A stretch of 64,000 bases of DNA from Branchiostoma belcheri (lineage: Eukaryota > Chordata > Leptocardii > Amphioxiformes > Branchiostomatidae): positions 1,650,289-1,714,288 of the forward strand of contig NW_017804243.1 of NCBI RefSeq assembly GCF_001625305.1, read 5' to 3'. Below are positions 22,001 through 31,525 of the stretch, piece after piece. Numbering within the stretch: position 1 is the stretch's first letter; every line of letters begins with the position of its first letter. The position numbers were made by a program, and so were the translations under genes. The notes beneath the pieces were generated by a model. That model saw only the letters and a list, made by a program, of their open reading frames with translations, was not told the DNA's origin and made no database searches.

Positions 22001-25000
22001 TGGACCAACAAACAAAGGCTTTACCATAAAAGACAACTTTTTAAAAACTGTGAAGCAAAGTATATAATATAGTTTATCCTTTAGTAAAAACACTGTCTGG
22101 CCTTTCAGAACATACTTGTCTGAAAAAAGTCTAGATTTTGCTTATTATTAGTGTATGTGTGGTCTGGCATCTAGCCTACAATAACGTACGTAGGTACATG
22201 TACATGTAGGTCTGACTGTAGATTGTGTTGGCTCAGTGTTTCTGTCCTACTACCCTTCTGACCCCTGTGGGCTGTGGTCAAGGCAGCTGCCAACACTAAT
22301 CTCTTTTTGGCTAGACTGAATATGGAAGTATTGGGTCTGCTGCCCTTTTGAGATCGATACTTTTGGTGTTCGATACTGAATATGTTTATTAAAGGTCTCC
22401 CCTCCATATTAAAATATATGATCAGCTGTTGAAGTTATATGTGGCATGAGATATAATTATCTAGAGTCTTCTCTAAAATACATATGTTGTACAAGATATG
22501 TTATTCTCATGGAAGAGATATTGATAGGCATCATAGAACATATCTTAATGTAAAACTATAGCTGCGTGGCTTTGGTAGTCAATACATAATGTAACTAGAA
22601 AGGCCAACATTTGCTTCGGAGCAAATGTAATATTTCACTCCATCTCCCTCCCCATACAAAAATAGAAGATTCTGAATAAATCATACTGCAATCATACAAG
22701 GACAAGCTTTTTGAATCTCGACAGATATTTACAAAAATGGCACTTGGCCATTATCTCCCTTTTTTTTACAAAGATACAACGACAAGCACTTTAAATCTCG
22801 ACAGCTTTACTTTACACTTATCTCAATTTCAAAGTTACATATTGCAGGTATCTAAATACTACTAATGACGAAATTGCAACTACTACTAACGGTAGCAAAA
22901 TTTTCACGGTCTGAGAAACATGGACATGTTCACGGAACTATATATTCACGGTGGTGACAGTTGCAGGAAAAAGAAAGTCCAGGAATTATTTCCTAACTGT
23001 AAAGATAAGTTCACGGTACAGAGGTGACAGTGAAAACCGTGAACATTGACCTCCTGCTTGCGTTACGTTGCGGTACAGTGAAAAAATCGGGAATTACAGT
23101 AATCAATTTACAGAGTATGTTTGCTTAGTTTCCAGATGTTTTGTATGAATGTCGTAAACTTAGTTTTAAATTAACGAAAACCGATGCGCGCACAGATGCC
23201 ATCCATACAATCAAATCAACATGGCCTTATTAACAATCACATAAACTATGAAGCCATACATTGAATAAGCTATACATATAATATGATTATCATAACCTTT
23301 ATTTTTAAAATCATGCCAGTGAGCTAATTGCATGTACAGAGTGAAAGAAAGTAAAGTAAAGTAAAGCAGTAGAATTTCTGTACTAAGCTATGATAGTACT
23401 CCATATGATTCGTCCTCATCGTCATCATTCAATGTGGTCTATCTCTTGCTACTAGTGACTGGTAATACCTCTGTAGATTCTTCACACTGGCAGAGTACCG
23501 TACTCATTCTCTCTTGTCAGCTCCATACTTTTGTGACAACATCAAAGTGATTTTGGTTTGTATGTTGGAAAAATACAAAAGACTAACATTCTAAGTTATT
23601 GACATTCTTGAGTAAGAACAATCAGTTTTTGAATGTTAAAAGCAAAACAACGAAAATAAATAAAAAAATGTTGAAATTGTTAAAATGCAGGATTGTTAAA
23701 ATTGTTAAAACTGATAAAATTGTTAAAACTGATAAAATTGTTAAAACTGATAAAATTGTTAAAAATTATAAAATTGTTTAAAATGTTAATATCCGATGCA
23801 CTGGGGTTCGAACTCACAATTTCTGGGATTGCCGTCTGGCGCGTTACCAACCGAGCTAACTCGTTGCGATACACATCACTCACTGCATTGTATGTCATAT
23901 AAAGTAAACAGCATGGCGGTATCGATCGCCTCAAGCCACCAAGACTTTCAACTATTAACTACGGGGTTTCCTTCTTTATCAGGTTTGCTTTTGAACCACC
24001 TTGATGTTACTTAACTATCAACCCGGCTAGCAGAAGCCGCCGGCTCCTTTGATATTACAGCCGCTCCCTGTCCAATCTTGTTTACACGCCGGGCGCAGGT
24101 CATTGACCTCCAACTTGCGTTGTTCCAACAGAGAAGAGCAAAATGTCTGGCTCCCGCAGAACGTACTGCACTCTCCCGCTGGACGTACCGCACTCTCCCG
24201 CAGAACGTATCGCACTCTCCCGGAGGACGTCCCGCACTCTCCCGAGGGAAGTCCCGCACAGCGTCCTGCACTCTCCCGCAGAACGTCCCTCGAAAATTGA
24301 TGCGTATTTCGTGGCCTGTGCTGTACCTACCAAAACACTTGAGTTCATACTGTCAAAATGGAATGGCTTTGAACAGGTGTTAATTGAGTTAATCCAATCA
24401 AATCCAACAGCCAATCAGCAAGAAGAAAAGATTAGGCTGCGTCAGGTTCATGCTTGCATGCCCATATTTGGGCCCGCCCCCAAATTCCTTTCTTATTACG
24501 TCACGCGCGTACGCCCCACAGTACTTTCCTATGGGAACAGCTAAAAACGCAAATAAAACGATTGTAAAAGCTTGTATCAAAAAAAATAAAAAAACGCCTA
24601 GGGGTATTTACCCACTCTACCTTTATACGAAATTCCAGGTCGTTTGGCCCAAAAATGAAGGAATTGAATCAATTTAAAGAAATGGCAGGAGGAGAAGAAG
24701 AAGGAGGAGGAGAATCATCAGTAAAAACAGTATTTCCCTCCATACTTAAGTATGGAGTGAAATAAAAATGTACTGCTATTCAGGATGTTTAAGTCTGTAA
24801 GTGATAGCTCTGTATTTGAAATAGCTTCCTATATACAATATGTATCGCTATACAGACAACACTGTTTTGTTTATTTATTTGCATGTGACGAAAGCAAGAC
24901 AATAATTTGATACAATATTGTCAATGGTGTTGGATGACTCAGTAGGACGTTGTGTCCTTGGGATAGGCACTTAACACAACTTTCCTCACTCCACCCGGTC

Positions 25001-28000
25001 GCAGCAAAACCGTGATTTACAGTACTTTTACCTCCATATTGTGCCTTTACCTATTTGACCAATCCCCTCCCTGTTGACTCAGGAGCCGATCCTGTTCTCC
25101 TGCTCTATCCGGGATAACATCACGTACGGAGCGGCCGAGCCGGCTGCCGTGAGCATGGACAAGATCCTCCAGGCAGCCCAGGAGGCCAACGCCTTAGACT
25201 TCATCCAGAGCTTCCCTGATGGGTTTGATACAGTCGTCGGGGAGAGAGGCATCATGCTTTCAGGTGAGAGTAGCAATAAGGCCTAAGGAAAAAAATGTAT
25301 TTCCTGTTTCCCTACGAACCCTAGAAAAAGCTGCCGAACCTAGCCTTTTTTTGTGTGGACCCCTGCAAGGAACATTAATTTTTTGAGCTGATCGATCTTT
25401 CCTACATGTAGCCTCATGATCTGACACCTGCGTGATGAAACATTGTACAGTGGGTTTTCAAACTTGGACATTGACTATATCAGACTGTGCTCATGCAAGT
25501 TTTACTTTGTTAAACTATATTGTATACATGTATGTTGGATCACTAGAGATTGCCAGATTATAAAAAGAAAGAAGACAAGAAAAGATAATCCCTACCTACA
25601 TTGTGCCGACCCTAATTTTTTCAGGACTGAAACAGGAAATACAACGTTTTCCTAGGCCTAAGCAACACGTTAAGCAGCATTATGTAATATTTTTGTGCCA
25701 AAATTTCAGAATGTTTTTGACAGAAAAAATCTTTATGTGAATACCATTCAATACCACTTTTCTACACATTTGTGCCATTTTGTCACATTTTGTCACATTT
25801 CATTTCATGGTTAGTGCACAAGCATTCTACATTCGGCACACTGATTTTGTGTCACCATCACAAAATGCACACCTTAGGCCACACCAATTTAATTTGTTGG
25901 TTCTCGGATTTTTTCAGAAAAAATATGAAGCGACAGGGCGAAAAAAAAATAAAAATAAAAACAGGTCTAGGCATCCTATTATAGGCTTAAATGCTACGGA
26001 ATGAGGCATGAAGTCAACACAAAAGGCTGGGTTAAAATTTAAACATTGAATTTTGAACTTTTAATCAAACCACTGCATTGATAGATGGGAAAACTGTAAC
26101 AACTAGGAAGAAAGGACTTTCCTCAACTGTTGGGGGCAAAATATGAGCATTTTTCAGTTGATTCAGGACCAGAATCAATTTTTTTTTTTTTTCAAATCAG
26201 AAAAAAACGAAGAGGCGAATCCGAGAACCAACAAATTAAATTGGTGTGGCCTTAAGAATGTAAACAAAGATTTGTTAAGTTTCCAGATCACAAACTGCCT
26301 AGTTTGGCATCATATTTATTAACTTTCACTCCCTGAATGGCAGTATGTCATGGGTTAGGATTGAGTCAACTTAATTTGTAACGGAATTTCCACAAAATTG
26401 ACATTTTGTATTGCCCTTGTATTACATAATAATGCTTTCTTTAACACAACTTCTGTATTGAAATCCATGGAATCTGCATAAATCACGTACATGCCTATCA
26501 CAGTCTACTTAATGCATTTACATGACATTATATACTAGTAGCTTATGTACATGAATTCCGTTGAGACAGATTAAGTATGATAAAATGATTAATTTTTCCC
26601 GTCAAAATGCAAATCCATTTTACCGCCAGCTCCATAATTGGATAAATCATCATGGCTAAAGGGATTATAATGTATCGTGCATATAATCCTTGTCTATACA
26701 CCTGTATTCAATAAGACATTGCTACAGGCACAATGTCTAGCATACACTTTACACAAGGTGTACATGTACATGATTAAAAGGATACCAAAACATGTATAGC
26801 AACACAAAGTTTTGTTCACAATCTCCCTGTATATCAAGCTGTGTATTTCTTGCTTTACTACTTCAGATATGTCTTTTTAATCTTAGGTGAAATAGCTCTG
26901 GGATTTTTTTGCTTCACCTAATTCTTAGAATGGGGATTTACTGAGGGCCTGCATCTGGGGGATGGCAATAACGAATTACACAAAATTTTCACTGCCGATT
27001 ACGAATCACGCTAAATTCTCAGAACAGTTACGTGGCTTTACAGCTAATGTGCTGATTACGAATTTCGATGATTTTGGGTGGCTGCCTACGGATTACGAAG
27101 ACTAAAAAGGCCTGATTACGCCTTACGAAAATGGGCATGCAGGCCCTCTTCGTTCTGGTGATGTCAGTGTAATTAGGGTCATGAGGTCATGGTCCTTTGA
27201 GAATGAGGTTACTCCTGGGGAAATAGAAAGTCTGTCTGGGCAGACTGATCATCAGATAATAGCAGCATGTGTTAGCCTCAATCAGTCTCTACTGGTCTGA
27301 TAACTATCACAGGACCTTGTCTTTGAGAAAGTCCAGAAGGATACATGATGTTGACCTTTCCCCTACTGTAGCATCAGGTTAAATTAATTAGAATGGGGAT
27401 TTATGATTGGCCGGTGACACTGAAAGGATTAATGTAATGACCAATCCCTACATGTCTGTAGCTGAGCCACCCCAATTCCACAGATGAACAGACACTAACT
27501 TCATGCAATTTTTTTGGACACAAAACATCAATGACTTAATTGCTTCCTCTTCCCTCCTTAAATTTCTGTTACTAGATCAGAGAGGGTTTAGAAAGTGTGG
27601 TTTGTGAATCTCCATATACGTGTACATCTAATCTTGGACGAAAAAGGGCAAGATGCAGTGGAGAGAAAAAACTCAATACAGTAAATCACAATTTTTTTTG
27701 GCAGTACGTTTATATTTGCCATTTTCACTTCTGTACTGCAAACTTATCATTACCATGAACAAGAGATTTGCTTTCTTTTTGCTGCACCTGCCGCCACTGT
27801 GAACGTATAGTTCCGCAAACATGTCCATTTTTCTCAGACCGGCAAATTTTGCTACTGAGTACATAAAGTAAATTATAGTAATTACCTGTTTTACTGATAT
27901 CGTCTGCCTGATGTTAATACATAATGGAGCATCAGAGTGTTATTGAGTCTGACATGTCTGTGGGGCTGCATGCAAAGCACAAGGGAAAACCAGGTAAGAA

Positions 28001-30201
28001 GTAATCAGGCTCTGTGTGCATCGGCCAGGAAGGCTCGACATTCCCGCCAATAAAAATCAGACTCCTCAGGGACCTGACCTGTCAATTAGGCAGCTTCCAA
28101 TGTTGCCTCCTGAAGAGATGCCAGTCATTTCAGAGCTGTGTAGGCTGGGTACCTCTGTCAGGGTCAAGGTTGTTGCCTTTTGGTGCTTCAAACATTTTAG
28201 TTTGCAATCCGTCATGAGTGGACAGGTATTGAGGGCAAAGTGAGCCATCTGGTGTGGGTTGTTAGGCCTGTTATACCCACATTTTACCCACAGACAGGTG
28301 CAATGGCCAAGGGTAGAGTGTTATAGCCTTGCATTTGGTAGGTGGTGAGTTGGATCCTTGGCTGAGTCATGACTTTTGAGTCATGAAATTTGATACTGGT
28401 ACATTTCATACAGCTTTCTCTGCTTAGCACTCAGAATTTGGGAAGGAGTATGGGAGTTAAACACACATCACTACCACTACCAGTGGACAGTCTAGCCCCC
28501 TGCTGTAGTGATTTCACAACTACATGTACAATGTATTTGGCCCAAGGCCACAGAGACAGAGATGGGTGCCACCCTATGCACCAAATATAGGTGCGATAAG
28601 GAAAGTTGACTTTCCCAGTCTCATTTCTGTATTACTCCAAGTGGGTACCACAAAAGAGTCCAGTCTAAAAAAAAATGAATGGGCTCAAAAAGTCTGCATT
28701 TCGGTCAACCATTAATTCCCCAGCATCGATCCCACTGACTGTTGCAGCATCCGAGTGATTGTCAGACGTGTGCGCTTTTTTGTCCCCGAGTACTGCAGTA
28801 AGGCACTTGCATGCACAGCACACACACTGGGAGGGCCTCTTGTATATTGGCTAATTGCAGATTCTGTATGTATCACAGGTGGCCAGAGACAAAGAATCGC
28901 AATAGCAAGGGCACTGATAAAGGTAAGTCTAAATTTTCCTTGAGTGAGCAATATTTGCTATTGTTTGGAATCACAGGTGGCAAGTATTGGTATATCCACT
29001 CTTGATTCATTTGTGTAAGTGCAATTTCATTGTAGATGTACTATATTGGACATGCAGTACAGCATTGGCAAAAGAGTGTAATAAAATCAATGCTGAGAAA
29101 TCCAAATGCATCAGTGGGAAGAACGCAGCAGTAAATTCGCAGCTGTTCCAACCGCAGTTCCATTGAGCGGCCTATTGTCAGATTTCCGCATCAGACATCA
29201 GTTTTGCTAGAGGTATAATTGGAGTTTGATTGACTGCATGCCTGGTGGTCTAATGACTGGCCTTTGTGCTGCCTGAGATGACAGGACAAAGCCTTGGTTA
29301 TTGGTGGTCCCCATGGCCATCACTCGCCTACATGTACAGTCTGACACAACCTTATCTTATCTGACTCTACAGGATCCCAGGATCCTGCTGCTAGATGAAG
29401 CTACCAGGTATGTCTGTTTGCCTTAATTATCTGTTAGCTTGATCAAAATAGGCTTCTGCCAATTCTATTTACAGGTTGTGAACCTTAAGAAATCTACATC
29501 CTTCTTTAATATGTTTGTCCTGAAGAACCTGTAAGACACATATGCATTTACATATTTTCAGTTTGCTGATGATGATGCTAAATCATTTTTAAATTAACAA
29601 TGATTTCCATGTTATTGGAGTACACAAAAGGTCATAATGAGATTGTGAAGCATGACAAATAATGGTGAATGAGTCACTCAAATTGTAGCTACTAGTATAT
29701 GTAGCTATATTTTGCATTTCAGGTATTAAACAAAGAGGGTTCGCAACTTTTGTCATTCATTTTTTTCATATTTTTCAACATTTTCTTTTACCCTGATATT
29801 CAGACCTACATATACCTCATCCTTTGACGTTTTCCTGGTCGTTTGGGGGACAATATTCAGACAGTCAGTGCAATATCGATGTGGTCCCTGTGCGGGTCCT
29901 AGCAGTAATCTCTCCTATTCCGTACATCAAAGTTGACTGACAGCCGGCTAATTCTCTCTCTCCCTCCAGCGCACTGGATGCAGAGAGTGAGTCCCTGGTG
30001 CAGGAGGCCCTGGAGAGGCTGATGATCGGCAGGACGGTGATCACCATCGCCCACAGGCTCTCCACCATCAAGAACGCTGACACCATCGCGGTCTTACACA
30101 ATGGAGGCATTGTGGAGCGGGGAAGCTACGAGTCCCTCATGGCCATCCCCTCGGGCATGTTCAGGAAACTGGTGGAGAAACAAACCATCGTGGCGCGTTA
30201 G
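9504..30201 (+). CDS. ABCB10: ABCB10-type mitochondrial ABC half-transporter
   Basis: Thirteen exons (9504-10053, 11474-11677, 13849-14051, 14651-14785, 16070-16216 or alternative 15450-15596, 17242-17377, 18905-19000, 19409-19618, 21431-21510, 25083-25263, 28879-28922, 29373-29407, 29970-30201) join in frame to 750 residues; human ABCB10 is of similar length. The Arg/Ser-rich N-terminus without acidic residues fits a mitochondrial presequence. The membrane domain carries the ABCB10 hallmarks RVYLMQMSG and [15 protein letters not shown]. The ATPase half has Walker [10 protein letters not shown] (~539-547), the Q-loop VSQEP (~585-589), the signature LSGGQRQ (~645), Walker B ILLLDEAT (~666-673), the D-loop SALDAES and the H-loop IAHRLS (His ~702). 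The family is a homodimeric exporter of the mitochondrial inner membrane, linked in vertebrates to haem synthesis and biliverdin export. It looks intact. Confidence 0.95.
10059..10228. mobile_element. Foldback MITE (family B) at the exon 1 splice donor
   Basis: The long inverted arms begin TAGCCTCTACCAGACTTGAG and end in the inverse CCTGGTAGAGGCTA. The 8-bp CAGGTATG lies at 10051-10058 and again at 10239-10246, so the splice donor itself is duplicated around the element. About 10 bp (10229-10238) lie between the arm and the right copy. Confidence 0.8.
10803..10898. ncRNA. Inverted pair of degenerate hammerhead-like motifs
   Basis: On the + strand at 10844-10885, TGATGA is followed by a stem-loop GATGAC-AGACG-GTCATC and then AAAACGTC. 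The same arrangement occurs on the - strand at 10803-10835. This is the layout CUGANGA / stem II / GAAAC of hammerhead ribozymes found in Penelope-like retroelement ends, but core bases are altered in both copies. Probably an inactive relic. Confidence 0.45.
10985..11366. mobile_element. Large foldback MITE in ABCB10 intron 1
   Basis: The left arm (ATGAAATAAAGGCTC, CTGCCAACACTGGAATGAAT, GGCTGACTCCTTCATCCTTG) is matched inverted by the right arm (CAAGGTTGAAGGAGTCAGC, ATTCATTTCAGTGTTAGCAG, CTTTATTTCAT). Arms are about 115 bp around a 150-bp centre. No ORF. Confidence 0.8.
11474..11677 (+). CDS. ABCB10: ABCB10 exon 2: transmembrane helices 1 and 2
   Basis: 204 nt, phase 1-1. Encodes [19 protein letters not shown] (TM1) and [20 protein letters not shown] (TM2). 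Acceptor TTCCACAG, donor TCAG|GTACTA. Confidence 0.93.
11940..12150. ncRNA. Inverted pair of hammerhead-like ribozyme motifs
   Basis: The - strand copy (about 11954-12000) reads CCGAGGA, stem GGTGAC-AGATG-GTCACC, then GAAAC. The + strand copy (about 12095-12140) reads CTGAGGA, stem GTGAC-AGACA-GTCAC, then CAAAC. CUGANGA-stem II-GAAA is the hammerhead core; each copy keeps most of it but differs at one or two core bases. The head-to-head pairing resembles termini of Penelope-like elements. No reverse transcriptase is seen nearby. Confidence 0.55.
12705..12898. repeat. Family-C ~200-bp repeat, copy 1
   Basis: It starts near GCTCTGTTTCTTCTTCC and ends near AACAGAGCAG, a short inverted terminus. 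Diagnostic interior: AGGTCAATGACCTG, CACCATGGTAACTGGTG and GGTTACATCATG. Four more copies lie in the window. Confidence 0.75.
13311..13372 (-). repeat. Fragment of a LINE 3' tail
   Basis: TATCTGTATCCG...AGTATAACCACCCTTCGGTG TAACACACC is similar to the tail of the LINE fragment at 21000-21425. Short and decayed. Confidence 0.45.
13498..13662. repeat. Family-F repeat fragment
   Basis: It shares 'GATTACAGATT', 'GGTTTTGGGTGACTGCCTAC' and 'GGCCTGATTATGCCTTATGA' with copies at 19676, 20784 and 26943. The left terminus is lost. Confidence 0.6.
13849..14051 (+). CDS. ABCB10: ABCB10 exon 3: coupling region and TM3 start
   Basis: 203 nt, phase 1-0. Encodes [20 protein letters not shown] and [20 protein letters not shown], almost the family consensus for the first intracellular coupling helix. 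The donor is ATG|GTGGGT. Confidence 0.95.
14126..14330. repeat. Family-C ~200-bp repeat, copy 2
   Basis: Same phrases as copy 1: TGCTCTGTTTCTTCTG, AGGTCAATGACCTGGACCAG, CACCATGGTAACTAGTGCTG, and an AGCAGCA end. Confidence 0.75.
14651..14785 (+). CDS. ABCB10: ABCB10 exon 4: TM3 and extension
   Basis: 135 nt, phase 0-0. Encodes [20 protein letters not shown] and [19 protein letters not shown], matching the ABCB10 family. Confidence 0.95.
15450..15596 (+). CDS. ABCB10: ABCB10 alternative exon 5a (divergent duplicate)
   Basis: 147 nt, phase 0-0, open throughout, with acceptor TGCTAG and donor GGAGGG|GTATGT. It encodes [20 protein letters not shown] and ends [10 protein letters not shown]. It has exactly the length and phase of exon 5b and about half its residues are identical (24 of 49). 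It is less like the human sequence than 5b. Including both would insert 49 residues in a helix, so mutually exclusive use is inferred. Confidence 0.75.
16070..16216 (+). CDS. ABCB10: ABCB10 exon 5b (canonical)
   Basis: 147 nt, phase 0-0. Encodes [19 protein letters not shown] and ends LAKAAFFGS, close to the vertebrate AEERIGNVRTVRAFGKE. It covers the second coupling helix and the helix leading to TM4/5. Acceptor CTTGTCAG, donor GGATCG|GTAGGA. Confidence 0.93.
17242..17377 (+). CDS. ABCB10: ABCB10 exon 6: TM5
   Basis: 136 nt, phase 0-1. Encodes [20 protein letters not shown] and [20 protein letters not shown], the family-typical region. Confidence 0.95.
17835..18158 (+). mobile_element. tRNA-derived SINE, copy 2
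   Basis: A-box-like TTAGTCCAGTGGTTAGGG and B-box-like GAGTTCAAATCCC stand ~40 bp apart, followed by the same ~200-bp body as the SINE at 2484. This is a tRNA-headed SINE, not a functional tRNA. Confidence 0.8.
18905..19000 (+). CDS. ABCB10: ABCB10 exon 7: TM6 to linker
   Basis: 96 nt, phase 1-1. Encodes [20 protein letters not shown] and [11 protein letters not shown], the segment joining the membrane domain to the ATPase. Confidence 0.95.
19409..19618 (+). CDS. ABCB10: ABCB10 exon 8: ATPase start with Walker A
   Basis: 210 nt, phase 1-1. Encodes [13 protein letters not shown] (A-loop Tyr) and [20 protein letters not shown] (Walker A). Confidence 0.97.
19676..19894. repeat. Family-F repeat, copy 4, inside an older copy
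   Basis: The termini GAGGGCCTGCATGG and CATGCAAGCCCTC are inverted, with TTACAA repeated on both sides. The interior is a cyclic series of ATTACGAATTACG-like words. The flanks (about 19640-19675 and 19895-19960) carry the 'TAAATTCAGGA...CAACACTTAATGG' interior typical of other copies, so one copy seems inserted in another. Confidence 0.65.
20305..20545. repeat. Family-F repeat, copy 5, with GTAGAGCGTAAT interior
   Basis: Termini GGGCCTGCACG and CCATGCAGGC. The interior consists of about ten irregular copies of CGTAGAGCGTAATCGG-like words, followed by a run of C. Confidence 0.65.
20784..20976. repeat. Family-F repeat, copy 6
   Basis: Starts GAGGGCCTGCGTCGTG and ends AAGGCATGCAG, with ATTACAAATTACGC and GGGCAGTTGTCTATAAATTA words inside as in copies 4 and 7. 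Confidence 0.65.
21000..21425 (-). mobile_element. 3' fragment of a non-LTR retrotransposon (CR1/L2-like LINE)
   Basis: On the - strand, 21194-21403 encodes [20 protein letters not shown], then [16 protein letters not shown] and [15 protein letters not shown]-like text, the end of a CR1/L2-type reverse transcriptase ORF. Similarity continues past a stop down to about 21000, where GGCGGTTATACCGGC forms the tail. 5'-truncated; it ends beside the acceptor of ABCB10 exon 9. Confidence 0.75.
21431..21510 (+). CDS. ABCB10: ABCB10 exon 9: to Q-loop
   Basis: 80 nt, phase 1-0. Encodes [20 protein letters not shown] and VGTVSQ, ending at the Q-loop glutamine. Confidence 0.96.
23685..23785. repeat. 18-bp tandem repeat array
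   Basis: Units of ATTGTTAAAACTGATAAA occur about five times, then decay. The array directly follows the tRNA-like head at 23794-23874 (- strand) and could be its SINE tail. Confidence 0.85.
23794..23874 (-). mobile_element. tRNA-like SINE head
   Basis: On the - strand an A-box-like TTAGCTCGGTTGGTAACGCG and a B-box GAGTTCGAACCCC are spaced as in a tRNA. The acceptor arms do not pair, so a functional tRNA is unlikely. It continues into the 18-bp tandem array, making a tRNA-headed SINE with a repetitive tail. Confidence 0.6.
24151..24296. repeat. 22-bp GC-rich minisatellite
   Basis: About six units of ACTCTCCCGCAGAACGTACC plus two bases, diverged from one another. The open frames seen here are by-products of the repeat. 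Confidence 0.85.
25083..25263 (+). CDS. ABCB10: ABCB10 exon 10: helical ATPase subdomain
   Basis: 181 nt, phase 0-1. Encodes [37 protein letters not shown] and IMLSG, up to the signature motif. Confidence 0.97.
25675..26435. mobile_element. Family-E MITE interrupted by a family-A MITE
   Basis: It begins GCAGCATTATGTAATATTTT and ends GTATTACATAATAATGC, an inverted pair matching the element at 44961-45332. The family-A element 25877-26251 sits inside it, so family E arrived first here. Confidence 0.75.
25877..26251 (+). mobile_element. PIF/Harbinger-like MITE, family A copy 4 (best preserved)
   Basis: TIRs of about 34 bp start GGCCACACCAATTTAATTTG and end with the inverse. The flanks are a perfect TTA duplication (25874-25876, 26252-26254), the standard PIF/Harbinger target site. 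No ORF. Confidence 0.9.
26943..27148. repeat. Family-F repeat, copy 7
   Basis: Termini GAGGGCCTGCATC and GGGCATGCAGGCCCTC are inverted. The interior has CGAATTACACAAAATTTTCA, CCGATTACGAATCACG and GGCCTGATTACGCCTTACG. Confidence 0.75.
27149..28878. other. ABCB10 intron 10, right part
   Basis: No gene or recognisable mobile element is seen in this 1.7 kb. Confidence 0.5.
28879..28922 (+). CDS. ABCB10: ABCB10 exon 11: ABC signature
   Basis: 44 nt encoding [15 protein letters not shown]; with the previous exon it makes [10 protein letters not shown]. Phase 1-0. Confidence 0.96.
29373..29407 (+). CDS. ABCB10: ABCB10 exon 12: Walker B
   Basis: 35 nt encoding [11 protein letters not shown], with the catalytic Glu after Walker B. 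Phase 0-2. Confidence 0.96.
29970..30201 (+). CDS. ABCB10: ABCB10 exon 13: D-loop, H-loop and C-terminus
   Basis: Encodes [35 protein letters not shown] and a C-terminus ending KQTIVAR before TAG at 30199-30201. Confidence 0.97.
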
Positions 30202-30822
30202 CGGCGACCATGGCAACGCATTCAGTAACCAACACACTTGTACGGTCAAGGACAGTTCTAGGGAAAGGTCACAGGAGCTATCAAATAGCGAGCTTGATAT
30301 AACAGGTTTTGGAAGCAAGGAAAGCTGAAAGTGACTGGCATTGTGCATATCAGAGATAGTTTATTGGATAGTGAAAAAAATGAAGAAAAAAATGAAATTA
30401 AAAAAATCAGAAAATTAGAAAAAAATATGTTAACCAAGATGAACTTCCGTGCAAGGAAAAAGTATATTTTTACTGCAAAAATTTTAAAGCTACAAATTTG
30501 TGGGTGAGGTAAAGGCAGTTCTAGATAAAGCAAAATATGAGACAAGATGACAATTTTGGAACACCTACCAATCATATTCTTATTCCATGTAATATGTCAG
30601 TTATTTAGAATTATTAGACATTCCTCCTTTATTTTGGTTTATCGTCCCAGAACAGCCCCAATCAATAAGGAGCAATTAAGTGCATACATAAGTGGATGAA
30701 AGTATTGTGTAGTTTTATGGGGGCATCAATTGGCCTCCATTCAAAGGTTGACTGGGAAGATTATAACCTTCTTTTATGTAACATTTTGTGACAGCCGGTC
30801 CAATCGGTAGCCTATTGGTAAT

Positions 30823-30897
30823 CTCTACCAGGCTTCAGGAAGCGGCTGGAAAGAGTAGAAATGGGCCAAATAGACAAATGACTAGTTTGCCGGCATA
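30823..30897. mobile_element. Family-B foldback MITE, partial
   Basis: TCTACCAGGCTTCAGGAAGC, GGCTGGAAAGAGTAGAAATG and GGCCAAATAGA match one arm of the family; the other arm is missing. Confidence 0.65.
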
Positions 30898-31525
30898 TCA
30901 TCTATCATCTTGAAATTGAAAATACGAATCTACATCCTCGCCGAAGATGCAGTTTATTTTTCACCTGTATTGTTGGACTCTCTAGTGGGCAAAGGCAACT
31001 TACCACCGCAACTGCTTTTTTTTAAAAAAACGCACTGAAATAGTATTCAGCTTTAATTGTTTTCAGTCTGAGATGTACGTTATTATTTGCTTAATGGCAA
31101 TGTAATTTGTTTTTTTATTTCTTGTGTATGTAACTTTTATGTGCCCACCTGTTGAAAAGCAGTCACGGATGAAAGTGTGATTTAAAATAAATGAAATCTT
31201 ATGTATAACTCAGGGACAGAAAAACAACCATGTCTTGCAGGCCAGACCGTTGCCTGCAGTGATGGCACCAGATTTACGGTGTTTTGTGTATACATTCCCT
31301 CCAAGTCTATTCCTGTGCCTTAGGGTATATCCTACCACTACCAGACACCTCTGTGTTTAAAACAACAACAGAGGCGTTGTCTCTAGTGGGAACTTCCTCA
31401 GACCGTAACGACCAACTTTGGAGCTTTTCAAAACAAACACGGCAGCTATGGGGCTGTCTGACCCTATAAGGGGGAACGGCCGGTGTGCTTACAACAGTTT
31501 TGCTGGCATCACCTTGGGAACTACC

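Larger units (their letters stand above)
22595..24763 (-). mobile_element. Helitron-like non-autonomous element with nested repeats
   Basis: Read on the - strand, the 3' end has a hairpin ACATTTGCTCCGAAGCAAATGT, then TGGCCTTT, then CTAG followed by T, the Helitron 3' signature (hairpin about 10 nt before CTRR). The 5' end is a palindrome at 24731-24763 (CTCCATACTTAAGTATGGAG). Half of this palindrome recurs just before the 3' hairpin. A related copy lies at 40541-41403. Inside are a tRNA-like head (23794-23874), an 18-bp tandem array and a 22-bp minisatellite. No Rep/helicase ORF is visible. Confidence 0.65.

Noticed and set aside
24049-24544. Several open frames around a GC-rich region
   Set aside because: They are translations of the 22-bp minisatellite in different frames.
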